Notes under the pieces: model-generated
Told to the model about the DNA's origin: nothing
Database searches by the model: none
Seen by the model: only the letters and a program-made list of their open reading frames with translations
Position numbers and translations under genes: made by a program
Shown here: one piece after another, positions 1-10,034 of the stretch
How the letters are laid out: every line of letters starts with the position of its first letter
Numbering within the stretch: the stretch's first letter is position 1
Origin: Nereocystis luetkeana
Taxonomy: Eukaryota; Sar; Phaeophyceae; Laminariales; Laminariaceae
DNA: 64,000 bases
Assembly: GCA_031213475.1 (NCBI GenBank)
Contig: JARUPZ010000013.1
Location: 3,596,731-3,660,730, forward strand
Direction: 5' to 3'

Positions 1-199
1 GGCCGGACCCGTTGTCTGTCAACAATTATTATCAAGTATACCCACACAACAATAATAGTAGCAACACAAAATTCGCACGAAATGCTTAAATAAAGCAGGT
101 CGTAAGCACATAGCAGGTAACATATTATTATTAATAGAGCCGGCACCTGCTCCAATACCTCCTGCCAGTATACTACTACATTGATTGGCAATACACAAC

Positions 200-306
200 T
201 ATTACGGGGGACCTATTACCTACGGTATACGAACAAAAACCTACACACTTCACTATTTTTACCAACAGCATTTATTTGGTCCTATTCACTATGGCCCCCC
301 GGAATA
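200..306. mobile_element. MITE family A copy, degenerate
   Basis: The left end matches the family A terminal repeat (TTACGGGGGACC) and the right end is a decayed version of its complement. The A-rich/T-rich middle with the ACCAACAGCATTTATTTGGT block is typical of the family. The internal part of the left arm is partly missing. It has no coding capacity. Confidence 0.75.
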
Positions 307-424
307 CACTGTCTGAAGGAGCTGTCACGTTATCAGTGTATGGGCCAATTACAAACATACGCCCTCAATCATCGCCTCGTAACATAACGGAAACCCACCA
401 ACCGGCGCGCAACGCAGAGAAGAC

Positions 425-790
425 GTTATTAGCGACAGAGAGAGAGCGAGAGAGAGCGGGAGAGAGCGGGAGAGAGCGAGAGAGACACATATAGAGAAGG
501 GAGGGAGGCGTACACGATATCATGATTTGCCATAGTGAGTGGTAGTCGTGCGACCACAGATGAGGGAGAGAGAGATATATGTAGAGACAAAAAGAGATAA
601 GGAGGGGGGGGATGAAATAGATGGAGACAGAGAGAGAAAGGGAAATGTATATAGAGAGGGAGGAGCGGGGTGGGGGGGGGGGGGGGGGAGAGAGGGGGGG
701 GGGAGAGGGGGACAATGGCAGGAGGGAGGGAGGGAGGCAGGGAGGGAGGGAGGGGAAGGTGGGAGATCAGCACGACGGATGGATCCGCTT
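425..790. repeat. Purine-rich low-complexity tract (GA/GGA/G runs)
   Basis: About 360 bp is almost entirely A and G on the plus strand: GAGAGA blocks near 440-485 and 553-660, then G runs and GGGAGGGA units to about 770. Long open frames here on either strand (Arg/Glu/Gly-rich or Ser/Pro/Leu-rich) come from the composition and are not genes. Confidence 0.9.
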
Positions 791-2057
791 TAACCAGTAC
801 TGATTGACGCGGCTTGGGCTATGTGGAGGACCCCTCCGACACCATCAGGCACTTCTTCCCGCTATATCCCATTTCGTTCCTCAGTCAATCTACCATCCAC
901 GGACCAAAACCATCGTACCAGGCATGCTTTACCTCTAATGGGCTCACTTGTGAAACACCGCGCCCCCGGCAAGGCGCCTCCGGCAGGGCCCTCCGGCGAT
1001 GGCTTCGGTGGGCTTGAGTCTCAATCCTGGGATCCTGACTTTGCCGCGATCGGTTTGAGTCTCAATCCGGCCGAGTGTGCTGTGGCTAGAGCTACCAGGG
1101 CCCAGCATACATACCCACACTGTTCAGGTATCCCCTCGGTTTTCTTCTTTTTTAAGGGACTGCTTGTGAGTGATAAACGTTGAAGCTTATGCTGTGCATA
1201 TATATACCTTGGCGGATGGCAAGCGAAACGATTGCGCAACCGCTTGGTATCTACTATAATATTGGAAGGGCTTGGTCGTTGAATCCGATGGCTGTAAGGA
1301 GATATGGAAATCGGCGGGGGAGGGGGGGTTGTTATACAGAGTAGCGCCTTCCGCAGTGAACCGTTATGGAGCTCGCCAGGGGGGGGGGGGGGGGGGGGAT
1401 GGTGATGAATTTTTCCCCATCACGCAATAAAAAAAGTTATGCTGCACTCAGGGTGCATGTTTTCCTTTGGGCGTCGAGATTTGATAACGATTACGATGTT
1501 TTTTAGTAACTTATTGTCCGGTTTTTAACGCGAAAAAGCGAGAACAATACTTTAAAATCCCCCAGTCCCTATTTGTTTTCGAAAAATTCAGGGTGGGACC
1601 CAATTGGGCTGGAGATTGCGAATATTAAGCCAGGATTTTGAAATCGTGCACCTCGTTGCTTGCTAAAAGGCGGCAAAACGCTGGGCGGTTGGCGCATTTT
1701 TGTTTTTTGGCGCGAAAAGCTGTTCTTCAGCTCATCGCGCTTTGTTCGGGAAAGAACGTCAAAACAGCCGAATCGGAAAATCTAAACCGCAGTCATGACC
1801 GCACAGACAGCTGGTGGTGCCTGAAAGAACCCAGTTTGTCGTCCCTTAAGAGTTGGTTGCTGAAGCACACCGCCGAGATCGAACCAACTCGAACACCCAA
1901 ACGAAGGTATACTGCTTTCATGCTCGGGCTCTCGACCCTCCGTAGGCCCGACGTTTGCTCGGATCGCGAATCTGAAAAGCTCTACCCCCCCCCTAAGGCT
2001 CCCAAGAGGCATCGTTTAAACGTGTGCGCCGGGACAAAAAAATATCACCGTTGGGCG
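791..2057. other. No supported gene; G-run at 1379-1398
   Basis: An open frame at 1638-2105 (+, 155 codons) runs into the MITE C copy at 2058 and resembles nothing I recognise, so I do not call it a gene. A 20-base G run lies at 1379-1398. The phrase 'GGTTTGAGTCTCAATCC' occurs twice near 1010-1070, a small local duplication. Confidence 0.6.
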
Positions 2058-2301
2058 CGTTCTACGACAGAGGTAGCACATTTCCGCGACTTTGTTTCTG
2101 AATGACGGGGCTCCTTAACCCCAAATCGTCGGAATGCCAATATCGTTTAAAAAAATGACTTTTTTTGTATACTTGGGACATGAGATTTAATCATTGGGAT
2201 GGGATTTGAGCTTGCTGAAATCAGGTTTCGGGTGAGGTATGGAGCTCCGTAAGTGAGGAGCCTCAGGAAAAAGAGGGTGAACCTCTATCGTGGAACGCCT
2301 C
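2058..2301 (+). mobile_element. MITE family C copy (about 244 bp)
   Basis: The terminal inverted repeats are CGTTCTACGACAGAGGT at the left and ACCTCTATCGTGGAACG at the right. The interior shares long blocks with copies at 17633, 18411 and 33397: a GACGGGG..TCCTTAACC block, AATCGTCGGAATGCC, and TTTCGGGTGAGGTATGG followed by GAGGAGCCTCAG. No frame is conserved between copies, so it is non-coding. Confidence 0.85.
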
Positions 2302-3582
2302 GTTGTGGACTTTTTTTTTGTTTTCGATTTTCTTCAGGAACTTTGGGATAAGGGATTTTTTATTTTTTTATTTTTAGCAACTAACTTATTATTAATATCG
2401 TGCTAAAACGACGGCTCCCGCCATGTCTCCCCTATGTTCCTCTCCTTGTTGTGGTGTACCCGCGTCTCGGCAGAACATACATCGCTCGATTGTGGAAGGC
2501 GCCAGTAGCATATTTACTAGAGGCTTCTTGTTGGTGTGTGTCCAGGTTTTCGTTTTCGTTCATTTTTCCCAGCTGGAATTTCATCGCATAAAATGTTTCG
2601 GCGTTGCTTGCTCTGTGAGCTACCCGGGGTAAAACATACCGGTAGGTCAATTGCTCCGGTAGACTGGTACATACAGGCAACACCTTCGCGGTATATTTAC
2701 AAAGTATTCCAATAGTAGATACCAGATACACATAATGTGTTAAACTATTTTTTCCTCCGACAGTGTACCGTATTCCGTACCACTAATAGTATAGTTAAGT
2801 ACGACCATACACGTTCCAGTCCGACTTGAATCGAACATCCTCTCATCATACGACGAGTATTCTCCATAAGAGTACAGCAGTATTATAATAGTATATAGTC
2901 TATCTTCCCTAAAACAGTCTGAATCATCTAAATACCCCGCTTTCCTTATGAAGGCTCCTCCTGCTTTTGCACCTTCCCCCTCCCTATTATTATTTCTCTT
3001 GCCATCCGACAATGTGCAGCATGATCTTCAACATGGATCACTCATAACTTTCCCGAAAGAAGAAAACCTCCGAAACAAAAGGAAACCCATGCACCAAGTC
3101 TGCCTCCCTTCCTTCCGTGCCAATAGTTTACCCCCCACACTCCTCGTCAATGCACCACCCCGCCCGTTGGACGCCAAATGCTGTGGCAGCAGTACCCCAT
3201 ATCGGCTACCCGTATGTATGATTTCGGGGTATAGTATGTTGATAAGTAAGTGACCAACGTTGAAGCCTACCGGTATTATTGGTGTGTATGCCACGACGTC
3301 TGTAGTTTGCTGACGGGCCGAGGTAATTTCGTTGGGATACCATTATATATTCTTGTAGTCATTTTACTATCACTCTGACCTAAAAGATAAGGAACTATTA
3401 AATTGAACAAGTATATGATTCATTTCCCTATATGTCGGGTCAGAGTGGTAATAATATTCGCGATATACCTCGTACGAATTAATAGTATTTTATAAAGTTA
3501 TGAATTACCTTACTCAGATGATGTGAGTTCGACTGCTGTGATTGAATAGTTGATGCTCAACTTTGCAAGCTGCGCAATACGT
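2302..3582. other. No supported gene, AT-rich
   Basis: I see only short overlapping frames on both strands, with no recognisable domain, RNA or repeat copy. A direct statement that nothing is supported is the best annotation here. Confidence 0.6.
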
Positions 3583-3583
3583 C

Positions 3584-3692
3584 TATTACGGGGGACCATA
3601 GTTAATAGGACCAAATACTGTTAGCAAAAATAGCGAAATATATAGGTTTTTGTGTGTACCGTAGGTCCTATTAACTATGGTCCCCCGTAATA
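3584..3692. mobile_element. MITE family A copy, well preserved
   Basis: About 30 bp at each end form a near-perfect inverted repeat (TATTACGGGGGACCATAGTT at the left and its complement at the right). The outermost TA on each side fits a TA target duplication. The interior carries the family's AATACTGTTAGCAAAAATAG and TATATAGGTTTTTGTGTG blocks. It is non-coding. Confidence 0.92.
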
Positions 3693-3705
3693 GTAGTCTG
3701 TACCC

Positions 3706-3934
3706 AATTGTTGAGAGCGCCTTGCAGCGTGGGTAGGCACAATTCGATGCGAGTCGACGAGGGAAGAAAAGGCTGAAATCTTCTCGCGATAAAAATGAAG
3801 GCACGTACCGTAGCGGGAAGGGGGGAGAAGAGCCTGCTATGTGACCCCGGATCTGAGTTACGAGTTGGAAGGAGAGAGAGAAGAAGATGTGCGAAGATAA
3901 TGAATGGGATGAGAAAAAAAAAAAAAAAAAAACC
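3706..3934 (+). mobile_element. SINE1 copy with poly-A tail
   Basis: This matches the copies at 32775-33010, 23360-23565 and 8135-9060 over about 200 bp, from the TTGAGAGCGCCTTGCAGCG block through TATGTGACCCCGGATCTGAG. It ends in a run of about 18 A at 3915-3932. The first 50 bp (GTTGAGAGCGCC..GGGTAGGC..ATTCGATGC) can be read as a worn tRNA-like head with A-box and B-box remnants. There is no frame. Confidence 0.8.
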
Positions 3935-4031
3935 CATTTTTACTGAATTTTACAAGTATTATTAGGACAAACCATTCATAGGCTTTGGGGCTGGTCATCG
4001 GGTTTTTGGCGCTTTATAAATTTTCTCATGT

Positions 4032-4160
4032 TATTTCGGGGGGCCATAGTAAGGGTCCAAATATTGTTATTCGTAGTGAAAATAGGGAAACATACGTACG
4101 TACGAGTGTAGTTTTTTTTCTGTGCCGCATGTCTCCTATATACTATGGCCCTCCGTAATA
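4032..4160. mobile_element. MITE family A copy, diverged
   Basis: Ends of the type TATTTCGGGGGGCCATAGTAA and TATACTATGGCCCTCCGTAATA pair as inverted repeats. The centre has the usual AATATTGTTA and a GTACGTACG insertion absent from other copies. Confidence 0.82.
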
Positions 4161-4216
4161 GTCCGTTATTCGGGCGATGTTCCCGAGATGCTGTATACAT
4201 ACATATATATATATAT

Positions 4217-4256
4217 ATAACCGAGCGAGGAGCCTCAGAAAAATAGGGGGTTTTTA
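4217..4256 (+). mobile_element. MITE family C fragment
   Basis: Only the GAGGAGCCTCAGAAAAAT block, found near the right end of family C elements, is present, after an (AT)n tract at 4201-4219. Confidence 0.5.
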
Positions 4257-4385
4257 ATATATCCCAATAAAGGCAAGCACGCGTCTTGTTCTACTGACAG
4301 TTAGTTGTGTCGGGGACGTCAAACGGAGGTGTAACAGCGTTTTTTCGCCGGGACCAATATGACCACGGCATAAAGGGGTGGCGGC

Positions 4386-4482
4386 TTGACCCTTTTAGGA
4401 CCGCAGTCCCGTTTTGGGGGCAAACTACTTAGAATTTGGGTGGTTTGTCCCCACAGCAGAACTGCGGTTCTAACAGGGTTAA
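4386..4482. mobile_element. MITE family B copy
   Basis: Inverted ends TTGACCCTTTTAGGACCGCA and GCGGTTCTAACAGGGTTAA enclose two inverted TTGTCCCC/GGGGACAA-type blocks. The element is largely a palindrome of about 97 bp and non-coding. Confidence 0.85.
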
Positions 4483-4627
4483 TACGTCCTGTGAGCTCTC
4501 TCCCACCCGAACCACGACTTCTTCGAAGAAGTTGGTTCGCGCCCCCCCAAGTAACGTTTGTTCAGTTCTTCTGTGCGTTAGTCCCAATACAAGTACTCGA
4601 GTGAACGTGATACGCAAACCGGTCGTT

Positions 4628-4720
4628 GTTAGAACCGCAGCCCCGTTTTGGGGACTAACCAGCCAAATAAATCTCAATTAGTTTATCCCCGAACCGGGAT
4701 GACTGCGGTTTTAAGGGGGT
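4628..4720. mobile_element. MITE family B copy, diverged
   Basis: This second copy lies only 145 bp from the previous one: GTTAGAACCGCAGCCCCG at the left, GACTGCGGTTTTAAGGGGG at the right, and a GGGGAC..ATCCCC palindrome inside. Confidence 0.75.
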
Positions 4721-4870
4721 AGAGGTCTTAGTCCGTCGGGCTAAATAAAGGTAAAAGGTTAACCGATCGTCTATCCAATCTAAAAACCGTACCAGGTACA
4801 ACACTCTCCCCCCACCTGGAACGGACGGGATATATATACGGGTCGCCGCGTGACACCGAAACGCGGTTCC
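4715..4870 (-). mobile_element. SINE3-like tRNA-derived repeat, worn
   Basis: It shares GTCTTRGTCCGTYGGGCT..GGTAAAAGGTTAACC with the next copy (4925-5090), and the AACACTCTCCCCCC block with the copy near 42940. It has no clear B box and is therefore probably a decayed copy. Confidence 0.45.
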
Positions 4871-4924
4871 AATTTCTGAGGATCCAGGAGTATTTTTCAG
4901 GTTCTCGACATACATGAGGAAACT

Positions 4925-5090
4925 CGCTTTTTCTTTATAAAAGCGATTTCATGGTGGACGTGAGATCCGAACTCACGACCAACCACCCATGTCCTGCCGA
5001 CGACGCCATTTGTTAAGGTCTTGGTCCGTTGGGCTGGAGGTAAAAGGTTAACCAATCGCCTACCCAATCCACGCCTCATAACATTGCTCG
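4925..5090 (-). mobile_element. SINE3-like tRNA-derived repeat
   Basis: Read on the minus strand, an A-box-like stretch (CCAGCCCAACGGACCAAGAC) is followed about 50 nt later by a good T arm, GTGAGTTCGGATCTCAC, at 4958-4974. The spacing and T arm are those of a tRNA. The acceptor stem does not pair well, so a tRNA-derived SINE or pseudogene is more likely than a working tRNA. Confidence 0.55.
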
Positions 5091-6067
5091 CTTGAGGATC
5101 TCTCCACCGGCCGGAATTTTCCGAGCTAAAAAGAAACGGCATACCGTGGGAGGAACCCGGAGCCCTACTTACGTACAGTAGTAATAAATAGACGCTTTGC
5201 TACACGACCGGGCTGCGTTGCTGAAGGGGCCTCTCAAAAAGGAGGAGCCATGTATGTATGTACCGAACTATTACATACCTTTTGGTAGTAGCTACTTACT
5301 GCACATATATATATATCCTCGAGTGAAATCAACTACCTGGTATCTGGTACCTGCTAGGGCTCCCATGCAGTATTGGCATAATTTTGTTTAGTATTCAGGT
5401 CTGATTGATAACCCCTTCCAGTTTCAAGGCATTATATTTGCTGACACTAATACACCCTTTCATTATCCATGTGCTTGCCATCCAACAATGTGTATAGTAG
5501 TGTAGTTCTACAAAAGACTTAGACACGGAAAGCGAATAACTCTCCAGAGCAGAAGCACGGCGGCAGTACTGTATCCTACGACAAATCGAAAGCGATTTTA
5601 TTGTGGATGGCGTGATTGGAATAAGTGCCGCACATTGTCAGATGACGAATGAATGCCATGATAAGCAAGGATGTTGTTACTGGTGCATTTACTTCGGCAC
5701 TATTTTAGCGCATGGAAAAGCTGATCGTTTTAGTTTTGCGCTCCTAACGAAACTCCTTGCATGTCATATTTCGGGTGACATATATATATCTACATGTATG
5801 TATGTGAAGCCAGCTACTACTAGTGTAAGGAGAGCTTGAACAAGTTAAGCACCACTCCTGCCGTGACATTACGCTCCTTGCTTACGTACGTACTACCTAC
5901 TACGCCGCTCACTTACGTACGCACTACCTAGGCGATGACGTTATCGGTCGGGTCGCCCCTTCACACTTTGTCAAAGTCACAGCGATTGCGCCGATACGGC
6001 ATACCCGGTCGCTCCTCACTGTCTGTGTAAAAAAAATACTAAGAATATCCGGGCGCCACACCTAGAC
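5091..6067. other. No supported gene
   Basis: Only short frames occur. A small direct repeat lies at 5880-5935 (CTTACGTACGTACTACCTA and CTTACGTACGCACTACCTA, about 34 bp apart). Confidence 0.6.
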
Positions 6068-6172
6068 ACCATAGTAAATAGGACCAAATATTGTTAGTGA
6101 AAATAGCAATACATATGGTTTTTTTGTGTGTGTACCGTTCAGGTCCTATTTAATGTGGTCCTCCGTAAATAG
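6068..6172. mobile_element. MITE family A copy
   Basis: The ATAGTAAATAGGACCAAATATTGTTAG interior at the left and AGGTCCTATTTAATGTGGTCCTCCG at the right identify the family. The outermost left end is eroded. Confidence 0.8.
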
Positions 6173-6411
6173 ATAAATAAAAACCAATCCGAACGGAAAT
6201 ACAGGGATCGTTTTGTACTCTGACTTTGCACGCCGACGATGGTAAACGTTTTCGTCCGGATTGGCATAAAATGCAACGGCTGGCGAGACCTTGACAGTGA
6301 CGGCCCACTGTTGCTGGAGGAATAAGGTAAAGAAAGATCGCGCGCGTCAACCTATGACTTTCCAATATTATGGCATAGCGTCGCAGACTGAAAATCGAAT
6401 GTACATTGTGC

Positions 6412-6845
6412 TGATATCTTGGCGGTCGAGTTGGATCATTTGTGTGGGGCGGAGAGGAGACCGTTCGCCCCGCACAAGAAATTCAAGGGGGATGATCGTA
6501 TCGCGTAGTGTTTACCACTCGGTACCCACGAGACAGTTACATGGTGTCCCCGTTGTTGCCCCTGGAAATGGCCACACATAAAAACAAATCAATTCGTTCG
6601 GCGCTGTCATCCAGGTCCTGCAAGAAGGTTCGCCCCACACGCGGTTCTTAGTAGGATGCAGCTACTACTGTAGATCACCCTTCATGCGACTCGCCGAACA
6701 CCTCACGGCTCTCCGCGCTTGGTGCAAGCAATGCCTGCCTGGTCGGTGAAAACCCGACGTTCCCCGTCCCGGCATTGTAGGGGACGCGAAGGTCTATATG
6801 GTCACATGACTACGGCCATGCATGATATCGAGTACACCCCCCCTC
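6412..6845 (+). repeat. Dispersed repeat family D, copy 1 (5'-truncated)
   Basis: It aligns with copy 2 (7021-7580) over about 430 bp: GGTCGAGTTGGATCATTTGTG, CATGCGACTCGCCGAACACC, CTGCCTGGTCGGTG, then a GATATCGAGTACAC end followed by a C run. Copies drift in reading frame, so I read no protein. It ends in a C-rich tract like the other copies. Confidence 0.75.
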
Positions 6846-7020
6846 CCCACTAGTTAGTGTTGAGTGGTAGCCAGGAAAGACAAGACGAGTGCGCATTAGC
6901 AACCTGACGAGTCTAAGCTAGGACGATAATAGCCCCCCCCCCGTCGTTTGTGTGCTGATGTAGAAATACTGGACAGTGTCATAATGTGTTAATACCCCCC
7001 CCCCCCCCCCCCATATCGTG

Positions 7021-7580
7021 TCGGATATATGTTGGTTGGGTTGGCGTCGATCAACAACGACACAGTAGACTTGCCGCTCATCACACGAGCTAAACCACCA
7101 GGGAACGTTTTTCTTCCTTTTTTTTTGGCCTTTGGTCACAGCTAGCTGGTGATCGAGTTAGATCATTTGTGCGGGGGGGGTGGAGAAGCTTTTGTAGTGT
7201 TACAAGGGGGATGGTATCATCACGTAGTGTTTATGGTGAAGCACCCACAAGGCAGTTATGTAGCGGCGCCATTCATTGCTGTCTCTGGAACTGGCTACGA
7301 GTTCGTACACCGGAAATTAAATCAACTCATTTGAAGCTGTCATCCATATGCAAGCCCGCCTCACGATCGGTTTTTAGTACGATGCAGCTCACCATTCATG
7401 CGACTCGCCGAACACCTGACGGCGCTTCGCGCTTGATGTAAGCAGTGCCTGTCTGCCTGGTCGGTGGCAACCCGACGTGCTCCGTCCCGGCATGATAGGG
7501 ATGCGAGGGTCTATGGTCATACGACTACGACCACATGCATGTTATCGAGTACCCCTCGCCCCCCCCCCTCCCCCTCCCCT
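7021..7580 (+). repeat. Dispersed repeat family D, copy 2 (longest)
   Basis: It extends further 5' than copy 1, starting with the GGATATATGTTGGTTGGGTTGGCG block that is also present in inverted copy 3. It ends in GTTATCGAGTACCCCTCG plus a C-rich tract. An open frame at 7149-7334 (WYHHVVFMVKHPQGSYVAAP) is partly shared as relic codons with the other copies but is broken downstream. Its origin is unknown to me. Confidence 0.75.
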
Positions 7581-7879
7581 GATCGTGTCTGTGCTCATAC
7601 AGCAGGAGGAGTGTAATAAATACGTAGAAAATGCTGAGTATTCTAAAATGTCGTTTTTAATATTGGTAGTGTCTAGCCTAACGCGCGGAGAAAATCCAAC
7701 ACACTAAGGCTATTACAGTATGGGCGTCGATATCCATACGTAGATATTTAGACGTGGGGTCACGACGCATGCATACGAGAGTGTACGAGGTCCCTCGTTT
7801 GGCTGCTCGGGTAAAAATACAATGTGCGGATTGACTACGAGCCTGTCTTTACTCGTAGTACGGTCTATTGTATATCCAA

Positions 7880-8043
7880 CACATCCTCATCAGTAACGAT
7901 GCTGACGTTGCCATTAATAGAATGATACTAGAACGCTGCAGAAAACATCGCGAGAACAAACACATCATCAGTAACGATGCTGACGTTGCCATTGAATAGA
8001 ATGATACTAGAACGCTGTAGATAACACAGCGTGAACAACACCT
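7880..8043 (+). repeat. Tandem duplication, about 82 bp x 2
   Basis: Two adjacent units (7880-7960 and 7961-8043) share CATCAGTAACGATGCTGACG and GAATGATACTAGAACGCTG with few changes. This is a recent local duplication. Confidence 0.9.
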
Positions 8044-8134
8044 CCGGTGACTCTGTGGTAATAGAAGTGATTCCGAGAAGTCAGATCCCACTGCGGTGAG
8101 AGATTTGTTACTTCCGAAAACATAAAAAAAGGAA

Positions 8135-8243
8135 TCAAGTGCCGAGAGCGCGTGGCGTGGGTAGGCGAACGTCGACGCGAGTCAACGAGGGAGCAAGGGC
8201 TGGAAGTCTTCTCGCCGTGACGTTGAAGGCAGGAAACGTAGGC
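8135..8243 (+). mobile_element. SINE1 copy, 5' part (interrupted)
   Basis: GAGAGCGCGTGGCGTGGGTAGGC, GACGCGAGTCAACGAGGG and AAGTCTTCTCGCCGTGACG are diverged versions of SINE1. The copy stops at GAAACGTAGGCGG, and its continuation lies at 8815-8880 beyond a family D insertion. Confidence 0.7.
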
Positions 8244-8814
8244 GGGGGGTGGTTGGGGGGGTGGTTGGGGGGGGGGGTGTACTCGATAGGAGAGATGTAC
8301 TCGATCTCACGCACGGCCGTAGTCGTACGACCATAGACCCTCCCCTCCCTAGAGTGCCTGGACGGAGCATGTCGGGTTTCCACCGACCAGGCAGACATTG
8401 CTTGCACCGAGCGCGAAGCGCCGTGAGATGCCCGGCGAGTCGCATGAAGGGTGAGCTGCATCCTACTAAGAACCGCTTGTGAGGCGGACTTGAATATGGG
8501 TGGCAGCTTCGATGAATTCATATAATTTCCGGTGGAGCCAATTCCAGAAACAACAATGATGGGAGTACTATATAACTGCCTTGTGGGTGCCTTACCACGA
8601 ACACATTGTGATACGATCAATGCCCTTGTGCGGAGTAAAGGTAATTTACCTTGCATAAACGATCTAACTCAACGGCCAGCTGTGGACGACCGCAGACAAA
8701 AAAACAAGAAAAATGGTACCCTGGTGGTGTAGCTCAAGTAGTGAGCGGCATGTTTTACACTGCCGTTGCCAACCGACGCCAACCTACAAGCTATATACCA
8801 GGTATATAATAGGG
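8244..8814 (-). repeat. Dispersed repeat family D, copy 3, inserted in SINE1
   Basis: This is the reverse complement of copy 2 over about 500 bp, from the GTACTCGATAGG end through GCCAACCGACGCCAACC. It is flanked by AAACGTAGGCGG at the left and AAACGTAGCGG at the right, which looks like a roughly 11 bp target duplication. That makes family D a mobile element. A tRNA-like D arm (GTAGCTCAAGTAGTGAGC) lies near 8730 on the plus strand, without a B box. Confidence 0.72.
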
Positions 8815-9060
8815 GGCAAACGTAGCGGACGGGGGGGGGGGGGAGAGCTTGCTGTGTGACCCCAGATCTGAGTTACGACTCTTACAGGGGACCATAGTAA
8901 ATATAACCTACGATACAACCTAAAACCTATATATTTGCCTATTTTTACTAACAATATTGGACCCTATTTACTATGGTCCCCCCTAATAGTAAGGAGAAAG
9001 AAAAAAGGGGCCAGGACAATGAAGGAGAAAAGAGAAAAAAAGTAAAAAAATGAAAAGATG
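8815..9060 (+). mobile_element. SINE1 copy, 3' part, with MITE A inside
   Basis: CGTAGCGGACGGGG and TGTGTGACCCCAGATCTGAG continue the SINE1 begun at 8135. After GAGTTACGACT it is broken by a MITE A (8882-8989), then goes on as GTAAGGAGAAAG with an A-rich tail near 9000-9060. Confidence 0.7.
8882..8989. mobile_element. MITE family A copy inside SINE1
   Basis: The left end is TTACAGGGGACCATAGTAAA and the right end TTTACTATGGTCCCCCCTAA. The interior is the ACCTATATATTTGCCTATTTTTAC type. SINE1 sequence on both sides shows it is an insertion. Confidence 0.85.
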
Positions 9061-9424
9061 CGGGCTACGATAGAGTACACCTCCTGCCCGTGGCAAAGGT
9101 ATTATTCCGAGAGGATGAAGTGACGGCCCCGCCCACGTGTTCGCTCTTCTCCACTCCTGCCCTCTCTTCACCATCTACTTGCCGTCTTCTCTTCTCTTCT
9201 TGATCGCTCTGAGATCAATCTTCCTTCCAATATTGGCCACATAAGCGCCCATTTCAAACCATCTTATTTCTTCTTCCTCACGGGTTATCTTGACAAACAC
9301 TTCGGTGCCACCTGTGACATTTACACAGAGACAGGGCCTATACACGTGCATCAGTCTTTCGGACTATGAACCTCGGCCTTTGACCTGCATATCGACCGGC
9401 ACCGCGGAATGACGTCTCCTAAGG
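9061..9424. other. No supported gene
   Basis: This region is CT-rich near 9140-9200. I see nothing with coding or RNA character. Confidence 0.6.
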
Positions 9425-9429
9425 ACCTG

Positions 9430-9625
9430 GAGAGTTCGTCATTTTTCAGGAGTGCCGCGAAGTTTATCAGGCTTTCGAGTACGGGGCAAAGGGATTTTGC
9501 TCGACCAATAGGAAGATCGCCATCGACCCGGGAGACGTCGTCGAAATCCAGGAGTTCCGAAGTTTATCAGGCCTTCGATTACGGAGGGAGAGGGTTTTAT
9601 CGAACAATCAGATCCCCATTGACCC
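9430..9625 (+). pseudogene. Duplicated exon-like stretch, broken
   Basis: Two units about 95 bp apart share GAAGTTTATCAGGCTTTCGA / GAAGTTTATCAGGCCTTCGA and read, in different frames, EVYQAFEYGAKGF and EVYQAFDYGGRGF. The first then reads IAIDPGDVVEI. The synonymous differences hint at past coding use, but a frameshift separates the units. I do not recognise the family, and chance is not excluded. Confidence 0.3.
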
Positions 9626-9768
9626 GACGGCATCAACATCAACTTTCATCAAGTTTGTTCGTCAGGGTTACTACAAGTTAAGAAGGACTGCCTTCATGTT
9701 TTCACGCGCGGAGCAAGTAAGGAGACTGGTGATGGTGCGCATTCACGCGCGTAGCCTGTACGAGTAAG

Positions 9769-10034
9769 GAATCCGGTTTCCCACTCTCACGCGCGAAACT
9801 CATGCTCGTACGTACCAAAGTTGTTTTCACGCTGTGTAAGCGAAAACATCGCCACTCGGGCGTTTTTGTGCCATCACACGTAGAGCATTGTTTTCAGTAT
9901 GGAGTCCGGTTTCACGTTCTCACGCGCGAAACTCGTGCTCGTACGTACCCAAACAAAGTTGTTTTCAAGCTGCACGTGAAAAAAAACGCCACACCACCAT
10001 TTTCTTGCCATGACACGCAAAGCTTCGCTTTCAA
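9769..10034 (+). repeat. Tandem duplication, about 132 bp x 2
   Basis: Units 9769-9900 and 9901-10034 share TCACGCGCGAAACT..TGCTCGTACGTACC, CAAAGTTGTTTTCA and a CATCACACG / CATGACACG segment. They differ at many sites, so the duplication is old. Confidence 0.8.

Noticed and set aside
365..803. Long Ser/Pro/Leu-rich and Arg/Glu/Gly-rich open frames on both strands
   Set aside because: They are translations of a purine-rich low-complexity tract; frames on opposing strands are equally open.
7880..8043. A CRISPR-like repeat
   Set aside because: Only two long adjacent units with no spacer between them; this is a simple tandem duplication in a eukaryotic sequence.
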